Position numbers and translations under genes: made by a program. This document shows, in pieces, positions 11,820-23,279 of a stretch of 64,000 bases of DNA. A model generated the notes under the pieces. That model saw nothing but the letters and a program-made list of their open reading frames with translations. It had not been told where the DNA came from and did not search any database. The stretch comes from Flaveria trinervia (Eukaryota > Streptophyta > Magnoliopsida > Asterales > Asteraceae), in contig CM046454.1 of assembly GCA_025506515.1 (NCBI GenBank), forward strand, positions 38,479,440 through 38,543,439, given 5' to 3'. Position 1 is the stretch's first letter. Every line of letters begins with the position of its first letter.

Positions 11820-14800
11820 CTAATGTCTTGTTTTCTGCATCACCTCCTCATATTTCTTGTACTTGTTCTCTTTTGTGACTCCCGCATGAATCTCAAACGC
11901 GAAACAAAGTCTTATGACATTTTGGAACTGGAGGGCTTGTACAATATCTTGTGTATCATAGAACAGTGGCCACTTGTATAGCGTGTAGACATCATTTGCT
12001 GACAATTGGTAAGCCACATTGGGTCTAATACCCTGATCGTATCCATTTGGCCCTCTTTGTTTAGGACTATGACTGCTTCAGCTGTTCTCCAATCGTAGTA
12101 CCACCACTTAAAGTGTGGAGTGAAGTCCTGTGGCATTTCCCTGAGTGGGATTCTTGACATTATGCGCGGAGGACTCCACTTCAACACTCTCTTCAGCTTT
12201 CCAGTAATGGCATCAACCTCAGACCTTCTGATATACCTTGTAGGCTGTTGGGGTATGAAGTTAACCCACCTGGTGTGGTACTCCTTCTTTAGGGCGGCCT
12301 CGAACCAGCCTGACATCTTCCTCGGGTCAGCATACAAAAGCTTTAGTTTGGCCAGCTGGTTGAGCTTAAAACCTGGTAGAGTCTTCAGATCATGTGGGAA
12401 TCTGAAGTACTCTATGCCCTTTTCCCTCTTAACTGCATATACGTTAAGATCCTCAAAATACGCCCACGCTATGATCCTGCCAGTCACCTTATGATGTTTC
12501 TTGACTCTATAGAGTTTGGTGTAGGTATCCTGTTTCGGTGCAGCGCGTTGGGCTCTAACTTCTTCAAAACACACAGCCCACTCAGCCTTTCGGATATCGA
12601 CATCATCATTTGAGGCTTGGGTCGTTCCCTCTACTTTCTCCGACTCTTGCTCCATCTTTTCTAACACCTCAAAAGTATCGCTGACAAGGGATTCACCCAG
12701 ATTGGGGACCACATTTCCCTCATTGTCAGCGTACTGAGGGTAGTGCTCGGCAGTGACATCTTCAATCTCGATTTCATCAACATCGCTGAGCTCTTCGTCA
12801 CTGGTCGAGTCGCATGTCAGAGCATCCTTCACTATCTCATCTGGATTGAGCTTGAAGATCTCTGCGAGTTGCTCGTTTGATAGGTCATGAATTATTTCCC
12901 CTTCTTCAGGGGTATAACTCACCGACCTCCTAACGATCCCTTGCAGATCAAGAATCATTGTTAGCTGAGTCTTGACCTGCTGAAGGGGAGCAACATCAAA
13001 CTCATCCCTTTGGTAATTTGGATCTGTCTGATTTACACATTCAACATATCAACCATTAGTAATTAATCAAAACAGGAATGCATTAAACTTAATTTAAACA
13101 TTGAATACATAGGTTTCAATACATGATTCAAATACAAAAGTAATTAAATACATAAACATCTAATCTTTACTTTTGTCCTGTATCATCGTCTCGTCACTTG
13201 GTGGATCAGAGGAAGAAGCTGTTTGGTCTTGTCTATTCTTGGACATCCTCTCTTGACCTGAAGCAGAGGCCGATGCAGCTGCATCTCCTCCTGCTGTATC
13301 ATCATCATCATCCTTCTCCTCTGTCTTTTCTTCTTCTGTCCCCTCATCCTCCTCTGTCTTATCCTCATCATCCTCATCATCATCTTCATCATCTCCGTCT
13401 CCCTCTTTGATCTTCAAGGGCTCCTCCTTAGATCCCTTTAGCTTTAACATGATCGTCTTCTTCGCCTCCTGCAACTCCTCTATCTTCTTGTTTGATGTGA
13501 CACTATGTGCTTGGAGTTAGGCTATCTCATGGCTTTGAGTAGCCATCTGTTGGGCCTGCTCCTCTATCACTCGAGCCTGTTCTTCTATCTGGTGAGACTG
13601 AGCAGCAGTAAGATCAGCAAGCTGGCGGATCTGTGCCGCCTTCTCCTCATCTGCAGCTAATAGGCGCATCACCATCCTGTTGAGCGCAGACAGGCGTTCC
13701 TCTACCCCAATTGGAGGTAGAGGTGATCCATAAGTATGAGATGGATGGGCTGAGGATCCAGCTTAGTGGGTAGTGGTGGTGGTGGTGGCTGTAGTGAAGA
13801 TGGGTCTGTGAAATAGTGGAGGTGATGTGGGAGTGAAAGATATGGTAGTAGATGGAATCTGTATAGTGGTGGGAGGTGTGGTGGTAGTAGCTGTGGTGGC
13901 TGTGGTGGCTGTGGTGGGGGATGGTGTGGCTGTGGAAGTGGTAGTGGTGGTGGTAGATGTGGTGGTTGTGGTGGTAACGAAGGTGAGTCGTCTTTTCTTC
14001 TTCTTCTGACCATGGGGCTGAGCCATCCTTTTCCTCCTCGTTCCAGTTGAGGTGGATGCTCCCCCTACAACCCTGCTAGCTGACTCTGGTGCATAACTCG
14101 GATCAGTGGCTGTCTCTCCTGAGTCTCTTGGGCGTTCACCAACCGCCCTTAGCCCATGTTCTGTGGGAACAACCTTTCTTCCCACAATACGTGTCAAGGG
14201 CTCCTCTTCCGACTCCTCTTCCTCCTCACCAGGAACAAAATCCTGATGGAAACCAGCAGACTCGGCTATGTCTCCAGCTAGGGCGGACACTGGAGGTATA
14301 ACATCAGAAACTGAGCCTCTCGGTGGAGTAGGCATATCATCCCCAACGTCCCCACTATCGTCATCATCAGAGTCATGCTCTGGGAGTAGTAGCCTCTCGT
14401 CATCAGAATCACTATCATCATGATGCCATTTGCGTCTCCCCGGCGCCACATATCTCTCGTTGGCGAAATGGCCAATCAACCTCTTCACCTGGGGCTTCAC
14501 TTGCTTGCCCCTATACACCCTCATCCGACCCAAGGTCGTGTCATCCATAATCTCCAAAGCAACTGCATCATGACTCTCCTTGGGAAGAAGTGGCAGCTTC
14601 TCGTTGAAGATCAGCTGTAGAAACCTGGGGTGCATACAAAATCCTTCCTTCCCCTTTGCCTCTAGGTTCTCCACCAATAAGAGAAGATCATACTCGAAAA
14701 GCTGAAAGGGTGGTTCAGCACCAGTGCCGTGTAGGCATTCTGAATCTAGTCTGATAGATCATTGAACCCACCCCTCCTCGAAGCAATGCACTTTAGGATC

Positions 14801-15225
14801 ACATGCTCCAAGTACTTCTACTGGGGGCACATGTTGCTCTTTTTGAGCACACCCGAGTTTATGTCCCCAGCGTACTTGATCCTGAGGAAGCAGCCTCTTA
14901 CAGTCAGTGGATGTAATCTGGTAGGGTGATTCGTATCGTCCCCAAACTCAAGATCTCTCTGGATATCAGCAGCAGTAACCTCGATATCATGACCCAGTAT
15001 GGAGCTCCGTATACTGTACGGCTCACAAGAGCGATCAACTGAGGCATTTTCCCAGAATGCCTGGTGTAATGACCTGTAGGGCGTGCAAGGTGTAGATATA
15101 GCCTTATGTATCCGGGAACGTCTAAGGAAAGCTATAATCTCTGTGAACTCGGCCCCATTCCGAGTATTATGATCCAAGTGAGCACATATGTTGTGCTTTG
15201 GATTAATGGACCATCTATCAGCCAT
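11820..15225 (-). pseudogene. ORF3 ('env-like') of element A, with an intron-like gap and nonsense codons
   Basis: I start it at the ATG at 15225 (MADRWSINPKHN). N-terminal domain 15225-14600: helical, with FW at the QAFWENASVD motif, DIQRDLEF, and MHPRFLQLIF at about 14630. These motifs are shared with B, D and, weakly, C. Two in-frame TAG codons (14820-14818 and 14748-14746) and a frame change near 14690 break it. Then come a Ser/Asp-rich and Thr-rich segment (14500-13770), a coiled coil (about 13720-13440) and an acidic Asp/Glu run (13430-13280). A 147-base AT-rich gap with splice signals (13170-13024) separates these from the C-terminal domain (13023-11912; TGRIIAWAYFEDLNVYAV, then IRVLDP). 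No membrane segment is seen. Function unknown. Confidence 0.75.
13024..13170 (-). other. Candidate coding intron in ORF3 of A
   Basis: The upstream frame runs to AAAA|GTAAAG at 13171/13170. About 74 percent A+T follows, with a branch-point-like TACTAATGG about 29 bases before CAGACAG|ATCC at 13024/13023. Removing it joins the acidic exon in frame (phase 1) to a frame that is open for 22 codons before the methionine at 12958 and for 348 codons after it. Without splicing the upstream frame stops at 13160. Confidence 0.6.
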
Positions 15226-15229
15226 TTTC

Positions 15230-15771
15230 CTGAAACACAAGACACAGAACCATTAGTACATAATACACCAAAATTCAGTTCTAAGTGTAATGTTTAAATT
15301 CATTCTGATTCATTCGTGCGAATGAATCACGCGACTGAAGTCAGTCGGTTGTTCTTTCATGCGACTGAGCTCGTTCGGGTGAATGAGACATGCGACTGAG
15401 TTCAATCTGCTGACTTAGTCTGCGATTGGTTCAATCGGCCGACTAAGCTCATTTGCATGGTTCACTCGGCCGATTGATCCAATCGCAAAATTCAATCGTG
15501 CGATTAGAGTTCATCCGGACGACCAGTCGCCTGTCCCACTGTTCAGTCGCCTGCTGTTCGAATCTTGACCAAAACAAGTGATTCAACATGGGTTACTGGT
15601 TCAATAGACTCGCCATTTAGTCACTAATAACCTATTAAACTTAATTTTAACATTTTTCATAGTTTAGGTTGGTTATTAGGTCATTTATAGTCCATTTCTT
15701 GTTTTCATTCGAATATCACCAAATTGGGGTTCCATTCCTTCTGTTTTCGGTGCAATATCAATGCCATCTAC
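15230..15771 (-). other. Candidate leader intron upstream of ORF3 in A
   Basis: Donor CAG|GTAGATG at 15772/15771. Acceptor with branch-like TACTAAT (15258-15252), a pyrimidine-rich run and TTTCAG|G ending at 15230, four bases before the ORF3 ATG. The equivalent place in B keeps a consensus donor CTGCAG|GTAAT (52566/52565) but has lost the acceptor AG. The intron encloses one of the palindrome clusters. Confidence 0.55.
15303..15560. repeat. Palindrome cluster 1 upstream of ORF3 (A)
   Basis: About fifteen variants of TCANTCGNNCGANTGA and its half-sites in 260 bases, for example ATTCGTGCGAATGA and CAATCGGCCGACTAAG. It has a counterpart in B at 52075-52315. It lies within the candidate leader intron. 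Confidence 0.75.
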
Positions 15772-15910
15772 CTGTATATAGGTCAACGGACGTCAGAAGA
15801 TCAACAACAATATGAAAACAAGGTCTAGAGAAATTTTGGCAGAGTAACGGGAAGAAATGCGATTTGGGAGCGATTGGGAGTGATGAGTAAAATGAGATCG
15901 ACTGTGGCCC

Positions 15911-15918
15911 TTTAAATA
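15911..15918 (-). promoter_or_regulatory. TATA-like box of a candidate internal ORF3 promoter (A)
   Basis: Minus-strand CAGTATTTAAAGGG lies directly downstream of palindrome cluster 2, as the TATA boxes of the LTRs do relative to their arrays. It would place transcription start near 15885, about 113 bases before the candidate splice donor. B has TGTAAATAGGG at the same place (about 52695). Confidence 0.5.
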
Positions 15919-15929
15919 CTGAAACAGAG

Positions 15930-16260
15930 CTCAATCGGCCGACTGGCCTCATTAGCTCAGTTCATTCGGGCGACTGAGTCTTAATCGTGCGATTGGCCCC
16001 GTCAGTCGCATGCAGTTGACCGATTGAGGTTCAGTCGATTGACTGACTCAGTCGTGCCCTTCATTCGCACCTTCAGTTAACCGACTGAGTCTCATTCGGT
16101 CGACTGATTCATTCGCCCCCTTCCATTCGGTCGAATGGAACATTCTGATAAGCCATTCGGATGAATCGCTCAATCTCATGTCTAGTTGTGCGAATGGGAG
16201 CCATTCGCATGGTTGGTCCATACTCATGGTCCAATCATGCGAATGGGTCATACTTAGTAA
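15930..16260. promoter_or_regulatory. Palindrome cluster 2 upstream of the candidate ORF3 promoter (A)
   Basis: Dense TCANTCGNNCGANTGA variants (CAGTCGATTGACTG, CATTCGGTCGAATG and others) over 330 bases, immediately upstream in the minus sense of the TATA-like box at 15918. Counterpart in B at 52715-52985. Confidence 0.7.
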
Positions 16261-16329
16261 ATTTTCTGCCATTTTGAATATTTTACTTTTAAGACCCTTT
16301 TAACTTTTGAAATTAACATTATGAGCTTT

Positions 16330-16495
16330 TGATCATCTCATACATGATCATTTTAACTTCAATTTTTTTAATCACCTTAGACGTGATCCTTTTAAACAAT
16401 TAGTCACCTCAGACGTGACTCTTTTAAACACTTTGTCACCTCAGACGTGAATGTTTTAAACTTTGAAAACACATGTGGTCATCTCAGACATGACC
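16330..16495. repeat. Five short hairpins with constant loop and covarying arms (A)
   Basis: Units at 16330, 16370, 16402, 16435 and 16477 share the core CTCAGAC (or CTTAGAC, CTCATAC) flanked by complementary arms and followed by a TTTTAA tract. The arms change together: TGATCAT/ATGATCA, AGTCAC/GTGACT, GGTCAT/ATGACC. Three related units lie in B at 53057-53165. Confidence 0.7.
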
Positions 16496-16499
16496 CTTT

Positions 16500-17907
16500 T
16501 AATGAGTTGATCCCTTACTGATTTTTATGATGTAGTCTGGCAAACAAAAAAAACTAAAAGACTAAGTGAATTAGAAAAAAAAGCTAAACTAACGTACAAA
16601 AAATAAAACTTGTTTTTGGCTTTTTGTGAGAGATAGATCCTAAGATGGAAATCTACGGGATTTGGTTCCGGAATAGGCAGCTTCAACTTAGATTGACCAC
16701 ACCTGGACCAATTCAATTTTGGAATCATACAGGCAAGTCAAATCATTTGGGACATGTTATCAAAATCTTTTGATGCTCTATTCTTGGTTTTCATCCAGAG
16801 TCATTAGCAACTTTTAGGAAATCATACTAGAACTATTAGATTACCATATTGATTTGAACTTTCAAGAATTGCAGCCACAATGATTGTCAATATGTTTGTC
16901 CTCTTAAATCCATACACAGACTTTTGACACAGACTGGTGATATATTTAGGTTTAATTATTTCAACTAACATTTGTGGATCCCATACTTATATGGTAATCA
17001 ACATTCCTCAGGAGCTTTTGAGCCGTCTACGGGTATTTTTACAAGAAGAGACTATTCTTAGAGCTTTCAAAGAGAAGCCAATCCTCAGGTCAGTGCCATC
17101 GCACAGCAGAGAGGCGGCAAACAACAATGAATTGTAGAATATCTAGGTTGTGCTTATCCTTAGGCCAGTGCCATCGCACAGTAGAGAGGCACACAACCTA
17201 TCTCCTTGTTAGAGCAGCTTAATTTTATTTTGCACAAAACGCACCAACAACATAAGTCATTAGCTTGATAGCATTTTTCTTTCGTTTTTTTCGTGCTTTG
17301 CTCTATTTATGGTCATCCGCACACATTTGTGACGTTTACATGCTCATTACCCCTTATTGGAAATTGTTGATTATGTTAACTAGTGATAAGATGGAAGCCC
17401 ACAGTCAGTTGAACAACTTAGTTGGATCTTGAGATCACCAGTCAGGTCTAATCATCTATTGTGTTGAATCTACCGACATATCAATTGTGGTCTAGCAACC
17501 TCTAGGTCTACTCTCGTTGTGTTACCATAGAAGTTACCAGTTTTTCTATCATCTTCAATTTTATATTACTTAGACTACACAGACTTATACTTTGAATTTT
17601 TGCATCTCTTCTAAATTAAAATTTTAAAGTCCCTCTTGATTTGTTCCTGTGTACTATCATATTCCAAAGGGTTTGAATCGGTATCACAGATACGATCTAC
17701 CTTATATCAGCTTTCCACTCCTTCTCCCTCGTTTTTTTTAATTAATGTTACTTGCTGACTTATTCTCCCCCTAAATACTAAAATCAAAACTGGTTTAATT
17801 ATTTTAGGATTTTAATAAACAACAAAATAACATGATTTTAATTTAAATAGACTAAAATAAACAAATAAAATAAAATAAAAAAGAAAAATTAACTAAACTA
17901 CATCGGA
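16500..17907. other. pol-ORF3 spacer of A, remainder
   Basis: No ORF of merit. It aligns with 53180-54380 of element B, so it belongs to the family rather than being an insertion. At 17087-17205 the segment AGGTCAGTGCCATCGCACAG occurs twice about 75 bases apart. An inverted repeat TAGGTTGTGC / GCACACAACCTA flanks the second copy. A purine-run complement CTCCCCCT at about 17766 resembles an additional polypurine tract. Confidence 0.5.
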
Positions 17908-20900
17908 CTACACATGATCATCATCAAGAATAACATCACTTTTCTTTTTAACGCTGTTGACCTCTAGCAAATATTGAAAACGTGGTTTATCAAAGGCTTT
18001 AGTATAGAGGTCAGCGCGTTGAAAATCAGTATTAATTTTTACCACATCAATTAAGTTCTTTTCAAGACAATCTCTTATAAAGTGGTATTAATACCGATAT
18101 GTTTGGTCTTTGGATGTTGGACCGGATTTTTAGTTACTGCAATTGCAGCAGAGTTATCAACAAAAATTGGAGTAGAAGAAAACTTTAAACCGTAATCCCG
18201 CATTTGCTGTTGAATCCAAATGATTTGTGAACAGCAACTTCCACAGCAACGTATTCGGCTTCACAGGTTGACAATGCAACCGATGTCTGCTTCTTACACT
18301 TCCAGGTAACTAATCTTCTCCCAAAGAATTGACACCCTGCTGATGTAGACTTGTAATTCATCTTCCAGCCCCCGTAATCCGAGTCACTATACGCCGTGAG
18401 CTCAAAGTCATCATCATGAGGATACCACAACCCAAGTGTGGGTGTACCCTTTAGATAACGAAATATCCTCTTGACCCCGATCAGATGGTTGACCTTAGGC
18501 TTAGCCTCATATCTAGAACATAAACATGTAGCATACATGATATCAAGTCTTGAGGCAGTGAGATACATGAGGGATCCAATCATTCCTCGGTACATTGTGG
18601 CATCTACAAGATCTCCATTTTCATCAGGTGCTATATCGTGATTCGTAGCAAGTGGAGTCCCAGCAGCAGAAGCATTCTCCATGTCAAAACGACTGAGAAT
18701 GTCTCCTACATACTTGGTCTGATGTAGAAATATCCCATTTGGGGTATGATCCACCTGTAACCTGAGAAAGAATTTCATCTCCCCCATAACACTCATCTCA
18801 AATTCTTTCTTCATAACTGCTTCAAACTTTTTGCATAATTCTTCTTTCTTTGAACCAAAGATTATGTCATCGACATAGATTTGTACTAGCAGTAGGTCTC
18901 CATCTTTTTCTTTGATGAACAATGTGCAGTCAATAACTCCCCTACGAAAGCCGTGTTTCACAAGATGAGTTGAGAGTTTCTCATACCAGGCCTAGGAGCT
19001 TGATGAACCGTATAAGGCCTTGTCGAGTTTGTAAACTCTGTCCCGATGATAAGGATCTTCAAATCCCTCAGGTTGACTGACATACACTGTCTCTCGAATT
19101 TCCCCATGAAGGAATGCACTCTTCACATCTAATTGATAGACTTTAATCTTCATATACGATGCATAGGCAAGGAAGATACGGATGGCTTCCATCCTTGCCA
19201 CTGGTGCAAACACTTCATTGTAGTCAATCCCCTCGACTTGGCGAAATCCCTGAACAACCAGTCGAGCCTTGTTCCTGATAATGACCCCTTGGTCATCCTT
19301 CTTGCATTTCAAGACCCATTTGGTGCCAATGACTTTAGCACCTTTAGGTCTATCTACAAGAGTCCATACTCCTAACTTCTTGAATTGAAGAAGTTCTTCT
19401 TGCATGGCACTCACCCATGCCTCATCGTTTAATGCATCACTTACGTATTTTGGCTCAAACTGCGAGACAAAACACCGATAAGCACCATCATGAATGTAAC
19501 CCTTTTCCATAACAGAGGCATAATCAGCTGAGTACAGCTGATTCCGGTTTGTACTCCTGATCTGACATCCCCAACGACATTGTCCAAGGGATGATATACG
19601 TTTAGACGTGATCCTGGAGTAGTAGGAACAGCTACCTCAGAGCCAAGATTATGAACATTTGGTTCTGCATCTGAGGTAGAAGGAGTTTGAGGTTCCGAAG
19701 TCAAAGGTGCATCACCGTTAGATGCTTGTGGGCTTAGAGGAACTGAAACCTGTTGCTCCTGACTATTCTGGTCATCTTTTTTAGCCTCATCTTCAGAGGA
19801 GGAGTCACTGTCGTCGACTACTTCCCCTGACTGAGTAGATGATTCTCCCTGTGAAGTCGATGATGTTGAATCAAGAGTTGGTGTATTCAAGATATCATCC
19901 ATCATCCGAGTAGCCAACTCATCATCAGAAGGAGAGATAGAGATGTTGAAGGACTTAAAGAATCCATCATAGTCAAAAAAGTAGGCAGGTCCTTTGCCAG
20001 TAGGTGGTGTGGTATATCTCTGAACATCAACATTACACCACACTTCTACTAGACCTGTTGAGTTGTTGTAAACTCTCTTGTTCGGTATGTTGTATCCTAG
20101 GAAGATTCCTTCATCAGCCTTCTCGCTGAATTTACCTTCTTGAGTCTTTTTCAGGAGTGTACACGGCGCGCCAAATGGTTCGAGATACTCTAGATTCGGT
20201 TTATGTCGTTGTAGTATCTCGTAACAGTTTTGAGTCTGCCAGCATTGTTCGTGCTGTTTCTATCAAGCTTTTGTTCTTTCTCTTAGCAACACCATTCATC
20301 TGAGGCGTGTATGCAAAAATGAATTGATGCAAAATTCCCTTTTCCTTGCAGTAATCTGCCATCCATTGATTCTTGAATTCAGTTCCGTTGTCTGAGCATA
20401 CTTGTCTCACCTTAGCTTGTAGAGAGATTCCAGTGTGGTCACTAACTCTTGAATGACTCAAATGTTTCTGATTTGGACTTTAGAAACATTACCCAAGAGA
20501 ATCTTGAGTAGTCATCAGTAACCACAAAACAGTACAAGTCGCCTGCAATGCTCTTTGTACTGACTGGGCCAAACAGATCCATGTGAAGAAGGTCAAGAGG
20601 AAGTTCTATTGAATGAACTTTCTTTTCCTTATGAGACTTCTTCGTCTGTTTGCCTTTCTTGCAAGCTACGCAAAAATCAGGAAGTTGGAAATTCTTGACG
20701 TTAACTCCTCTCACAAGATCCTTCTGGATCAACTGATTCATCTTCCGTTGATTGATGTGACCCATTCTCCTATGCCAGGAGATGGAGTCCTTCTCAGTGG
20801 CTTTTGATAGAAAGCACTGAACTTCATGATCCATTGTAGAAGCTGTTGAGAGATCCAAAATATAAAGGTCTTTATATCTTGAAGCTGTCATCAGCACTTG

Positions 20901-22156
20901 GTCCTCCGAAATCACGTAATCTTTCTTTAGGACGTAACACTTCTTGTTGTCGAAGATGACTTTAAATCCCTTATCGCAGATTTGGGAAATAGAAAGTAAG
21001 TTATTTTGAAGTTGTTGAACGTAGTTCACCTTATCAAACTTAACTTTCTGATTTCCCACTTCTCCCTGAGCTGTGATACATCCTCCCTTGTTTCCAGCAA
21101 ACGAAACATGCCCTCCTTTTATTTGCTTGAAGTTAGATAGAAGAGCCCTGTTTCCTGTCATGTGCCTGGATGCTCCGCTGTCCACAATCCACGTGTTAGT
21201 TTTAGCACTGTAGCGAACACCCTGCACATACAATGTAAAGGATTAGTTTAGGTTAGGAACCCAAGCCTTTACTGGCTTGGGTTTCCCAGAGGCATCACAT
21301 ATCAGAAATTCAACCCATTGACCCTTAGAGGGTGAGGGTAGCTCAGGTTCCTTCTTGTCATCATTATCAGACACAGAGGTTGACTTCTCTTTCCATAAGC
21401 CAGATTTGTGTAATGCCTGTTTGTGATAAACAGACGACTGGCTAACGGGTTGAACTTTATGTTCACTAGTTCTTCTAGGTGGAGTTAAAGAACTCCTCTT
21501 AGAAGACCTAGGTTTTGAGTCCTGAAGTTCAATCTTCTTCCTAGGTGTCTAATAATAATGACAATAGGAAGCAATGTGTCCATATTCTCCGCAGTTGTAG
21601 CACGACCTGCTATCAACTTTATGATTAAACTTTCTTTCTGGAGACGTGTGTGACACTCAAGTACATCACTCACTTTAGGTTTTGACTTTGGTTCTTATGA
21701 TGTTTTCTCTTGTTTAACAAAGTTAACTGTTTTAACATGTTTAACATCTTTTTCCTTTTGGTTTCCTGGTTTTTGACTTAAAACATGTGAAAGATTAACA
21801 TTAGAAGTCTTTTTAGGTTCTGATTTGACTTTGTTTGGCCCTGACTTTAAGTTAACCTTTTCAAATTCTTTTTCCAATTAACACAAGGCAATTTACCCTT
21901 TGCCTTTGAAGTGGCCTCCTTTTGTTTGTTTCTAGATTCAATAGATGAACATGAGGAATCTGGATCACTAACAAGAGGAGTAGACACCACATGATCCTTG
22001 ATGGGGTTATTATTTACTGGTCTACTCTTAGTGTTCATCAAGGTCTCAGGTGGTGGTGGAACCACTTTGTAACCCAAACCCTCCCTGTTGTTTCTTTCTC
22101 TCACTAAGTGTTGGACTATGTGTGATGAACTTGTCCAACTGTACAGTTTCTGTTTT
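17908..22156 (-). pseudogene. pol: pol of element A: gag end, protease, integrase, RT, RNase H
   Basis: Minus strand from the C insertion point. 22156-21250: end of gag, including a CCHC knuckle near 21600. Protease with DSGA (Asp codon 21182-21180). The gag-pre-integrase zinc domain has HRRMGHIN and CVACKKGK. Integrase has HMDLFGP and SDNGTEF, but the catalytic Glu is Lys (AAG at 20284-20282, where B has GAG). A Ser/Pro-rich linker covers 20043-19520. RT runs 19510-18590 with YVDD intact at 18877-18866; the frame breaks at about 18990. RNase H continues to the stop at 17908 (DSDYGG, CEAEYVA) with a frameshift at about 18200. It is inactive as read, through the integrase change and frameshifts. 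Confidence 0.9.
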
Positions 22157-23048
22157 TGTTGGACCAAAAGAACCAATGAGCCAAGATCAGAAAATCTCTA
22201 AGTCCCACACGGTATCACAACAACTGCTGAAAGCCTCATCAGTAGTTTGACAAGTGCTGAAGACTTCAACAGCTGAAGATCAAGTGCTGAAGACCTTAAC
22301 AGCTGAAGAACCAAGGTGCTGAAGTACAACAGCTGAAGAACACAAGTGCTGAAGCTGAAAGACCAAAGTACTGAAGAACAACAGCTGAAGAGTTCACAAG
22401 TGCTGAAGATCAACAACTGATGTACAAAGTCTGAAGACAAAGACTGAAGACATCAGCTGATGATATCTACTGAAGTCATCAGCTGATGAAACGCCTGAAG
22501 GTCAAAGTCTGAAGATAAAGTACTGAAGCCTCAGTAGTTTGTCACAACTGCTGAAGAGTACTTCTTCAGTAGTTGTGATATCAGTACTTTATTTCTTTGT
22601 TTCAGTAGTTTTGTAAAACGACTGAAGAGCTTGTTCTTCAGTCGTTGTAGTTTCAGTAGTTTTATATTTTGTACTTAACTTGCTGATATGTTCTCAGTTG
22701 TTGTGAACATTTCAGTAGTTTGTTAAGATTTAGTTATTTCTGTATTGGATCTGCCAGTTGTCACTTTCCGTGATAACAGCAGTGACTGTTGCACTCTATA
22801 TAAGGAGTGACAACCTATTGTAATCATTGAATGAAATGAGCAATTGAATGGAATGATTGATTGATTCGATTAGAAATATTCTACATCTATAAACATTCCT
22901 AGAAATCAGAAACTCATATTCTCTCCCTATACCGTATGCGATCTTAATGCTCACATATATGTTAGCTTGCTACAATTTGTCTAATTCGTGTTTGTATTCC
23001 GCTGCTTTACATTCTGATACATCAAACTTGTGATCACTGATCCTGTCA
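22157..23048 (+). repeat. 5' LTR of C (892 bp)
   Basis: TGTTGGACC to CTGATCCTGTCA. U3 contains a long run of CTGAAG, CAACAGCTGAAG and AAGTGCTGAAG units (22210-22520), then inverted pairs such as CAGTAGTTTTG / AAAACGACTG (22600-22660). TATATAA lies at 22797-22803. U5 ends two bases before the PBS. Confidence 0.96.
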
Positions 23049-23050
23049 AA

Positions 23051-23062
23051 TGGTATCAGAGC
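23051..23062 (+). other. Primer-binding site of C (initiator tRNA-Met)
   Basis: TGGTATCAGAGC two bases after the 5' LTR. Confidence 0.95.
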
Positions 23063-23279
23063 GGGTTAATCATTGATCGATCTAATAATTGATCATTGAA
23101 ACTGCTATTCTAGATCCAAGTTTGATTGAATTAGCTTTTGTTTTTGCAAGAAACGGTTATAGAGATTGAATTTTCTGTATTTCTGCTCATTCATCCTGAG
23201 ATCTTATTCGTTCTCATTGAGTTTGTTGTGGTTTGTCTAAAACTTTTTAAAACTTGAACTAAACTGTTTTGAACTGAAA

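Noticed and set aside
12120..12494. Plus-strand ORF of 124 codons
   Set aside because: Antisense shadow of the C-terminal ORF3 domain of A.
13702..14013. Proline-rich ORF on the minus strand and valine-rich ORF on the plus strand
   Set aside because: Both are other-frame readings of the Thr-codon-rich repeat in ORF3 of A.
17766..17773. CTCCCCCT as A's polypurine tract with the 3' LTR beginning here
   Set aside because: ORF3, a second tract at 11797 and a proper LTR follow further on, and B has the same arrangement; this is at most an accessory tract.
22198..22440. Leu/Ser-rich minus-strand ORF inside the LTR of C (and its copy at 33755-33955)
   Set aside because: It is the complement of the CTGAAG repeat array in U3, with no homology or conservation beyond the repeat.
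23051..23062. tRNA gene near the PBS sites
   Set aside because: Only the 12-base primer match is present, with no tRNA cloverleaf.
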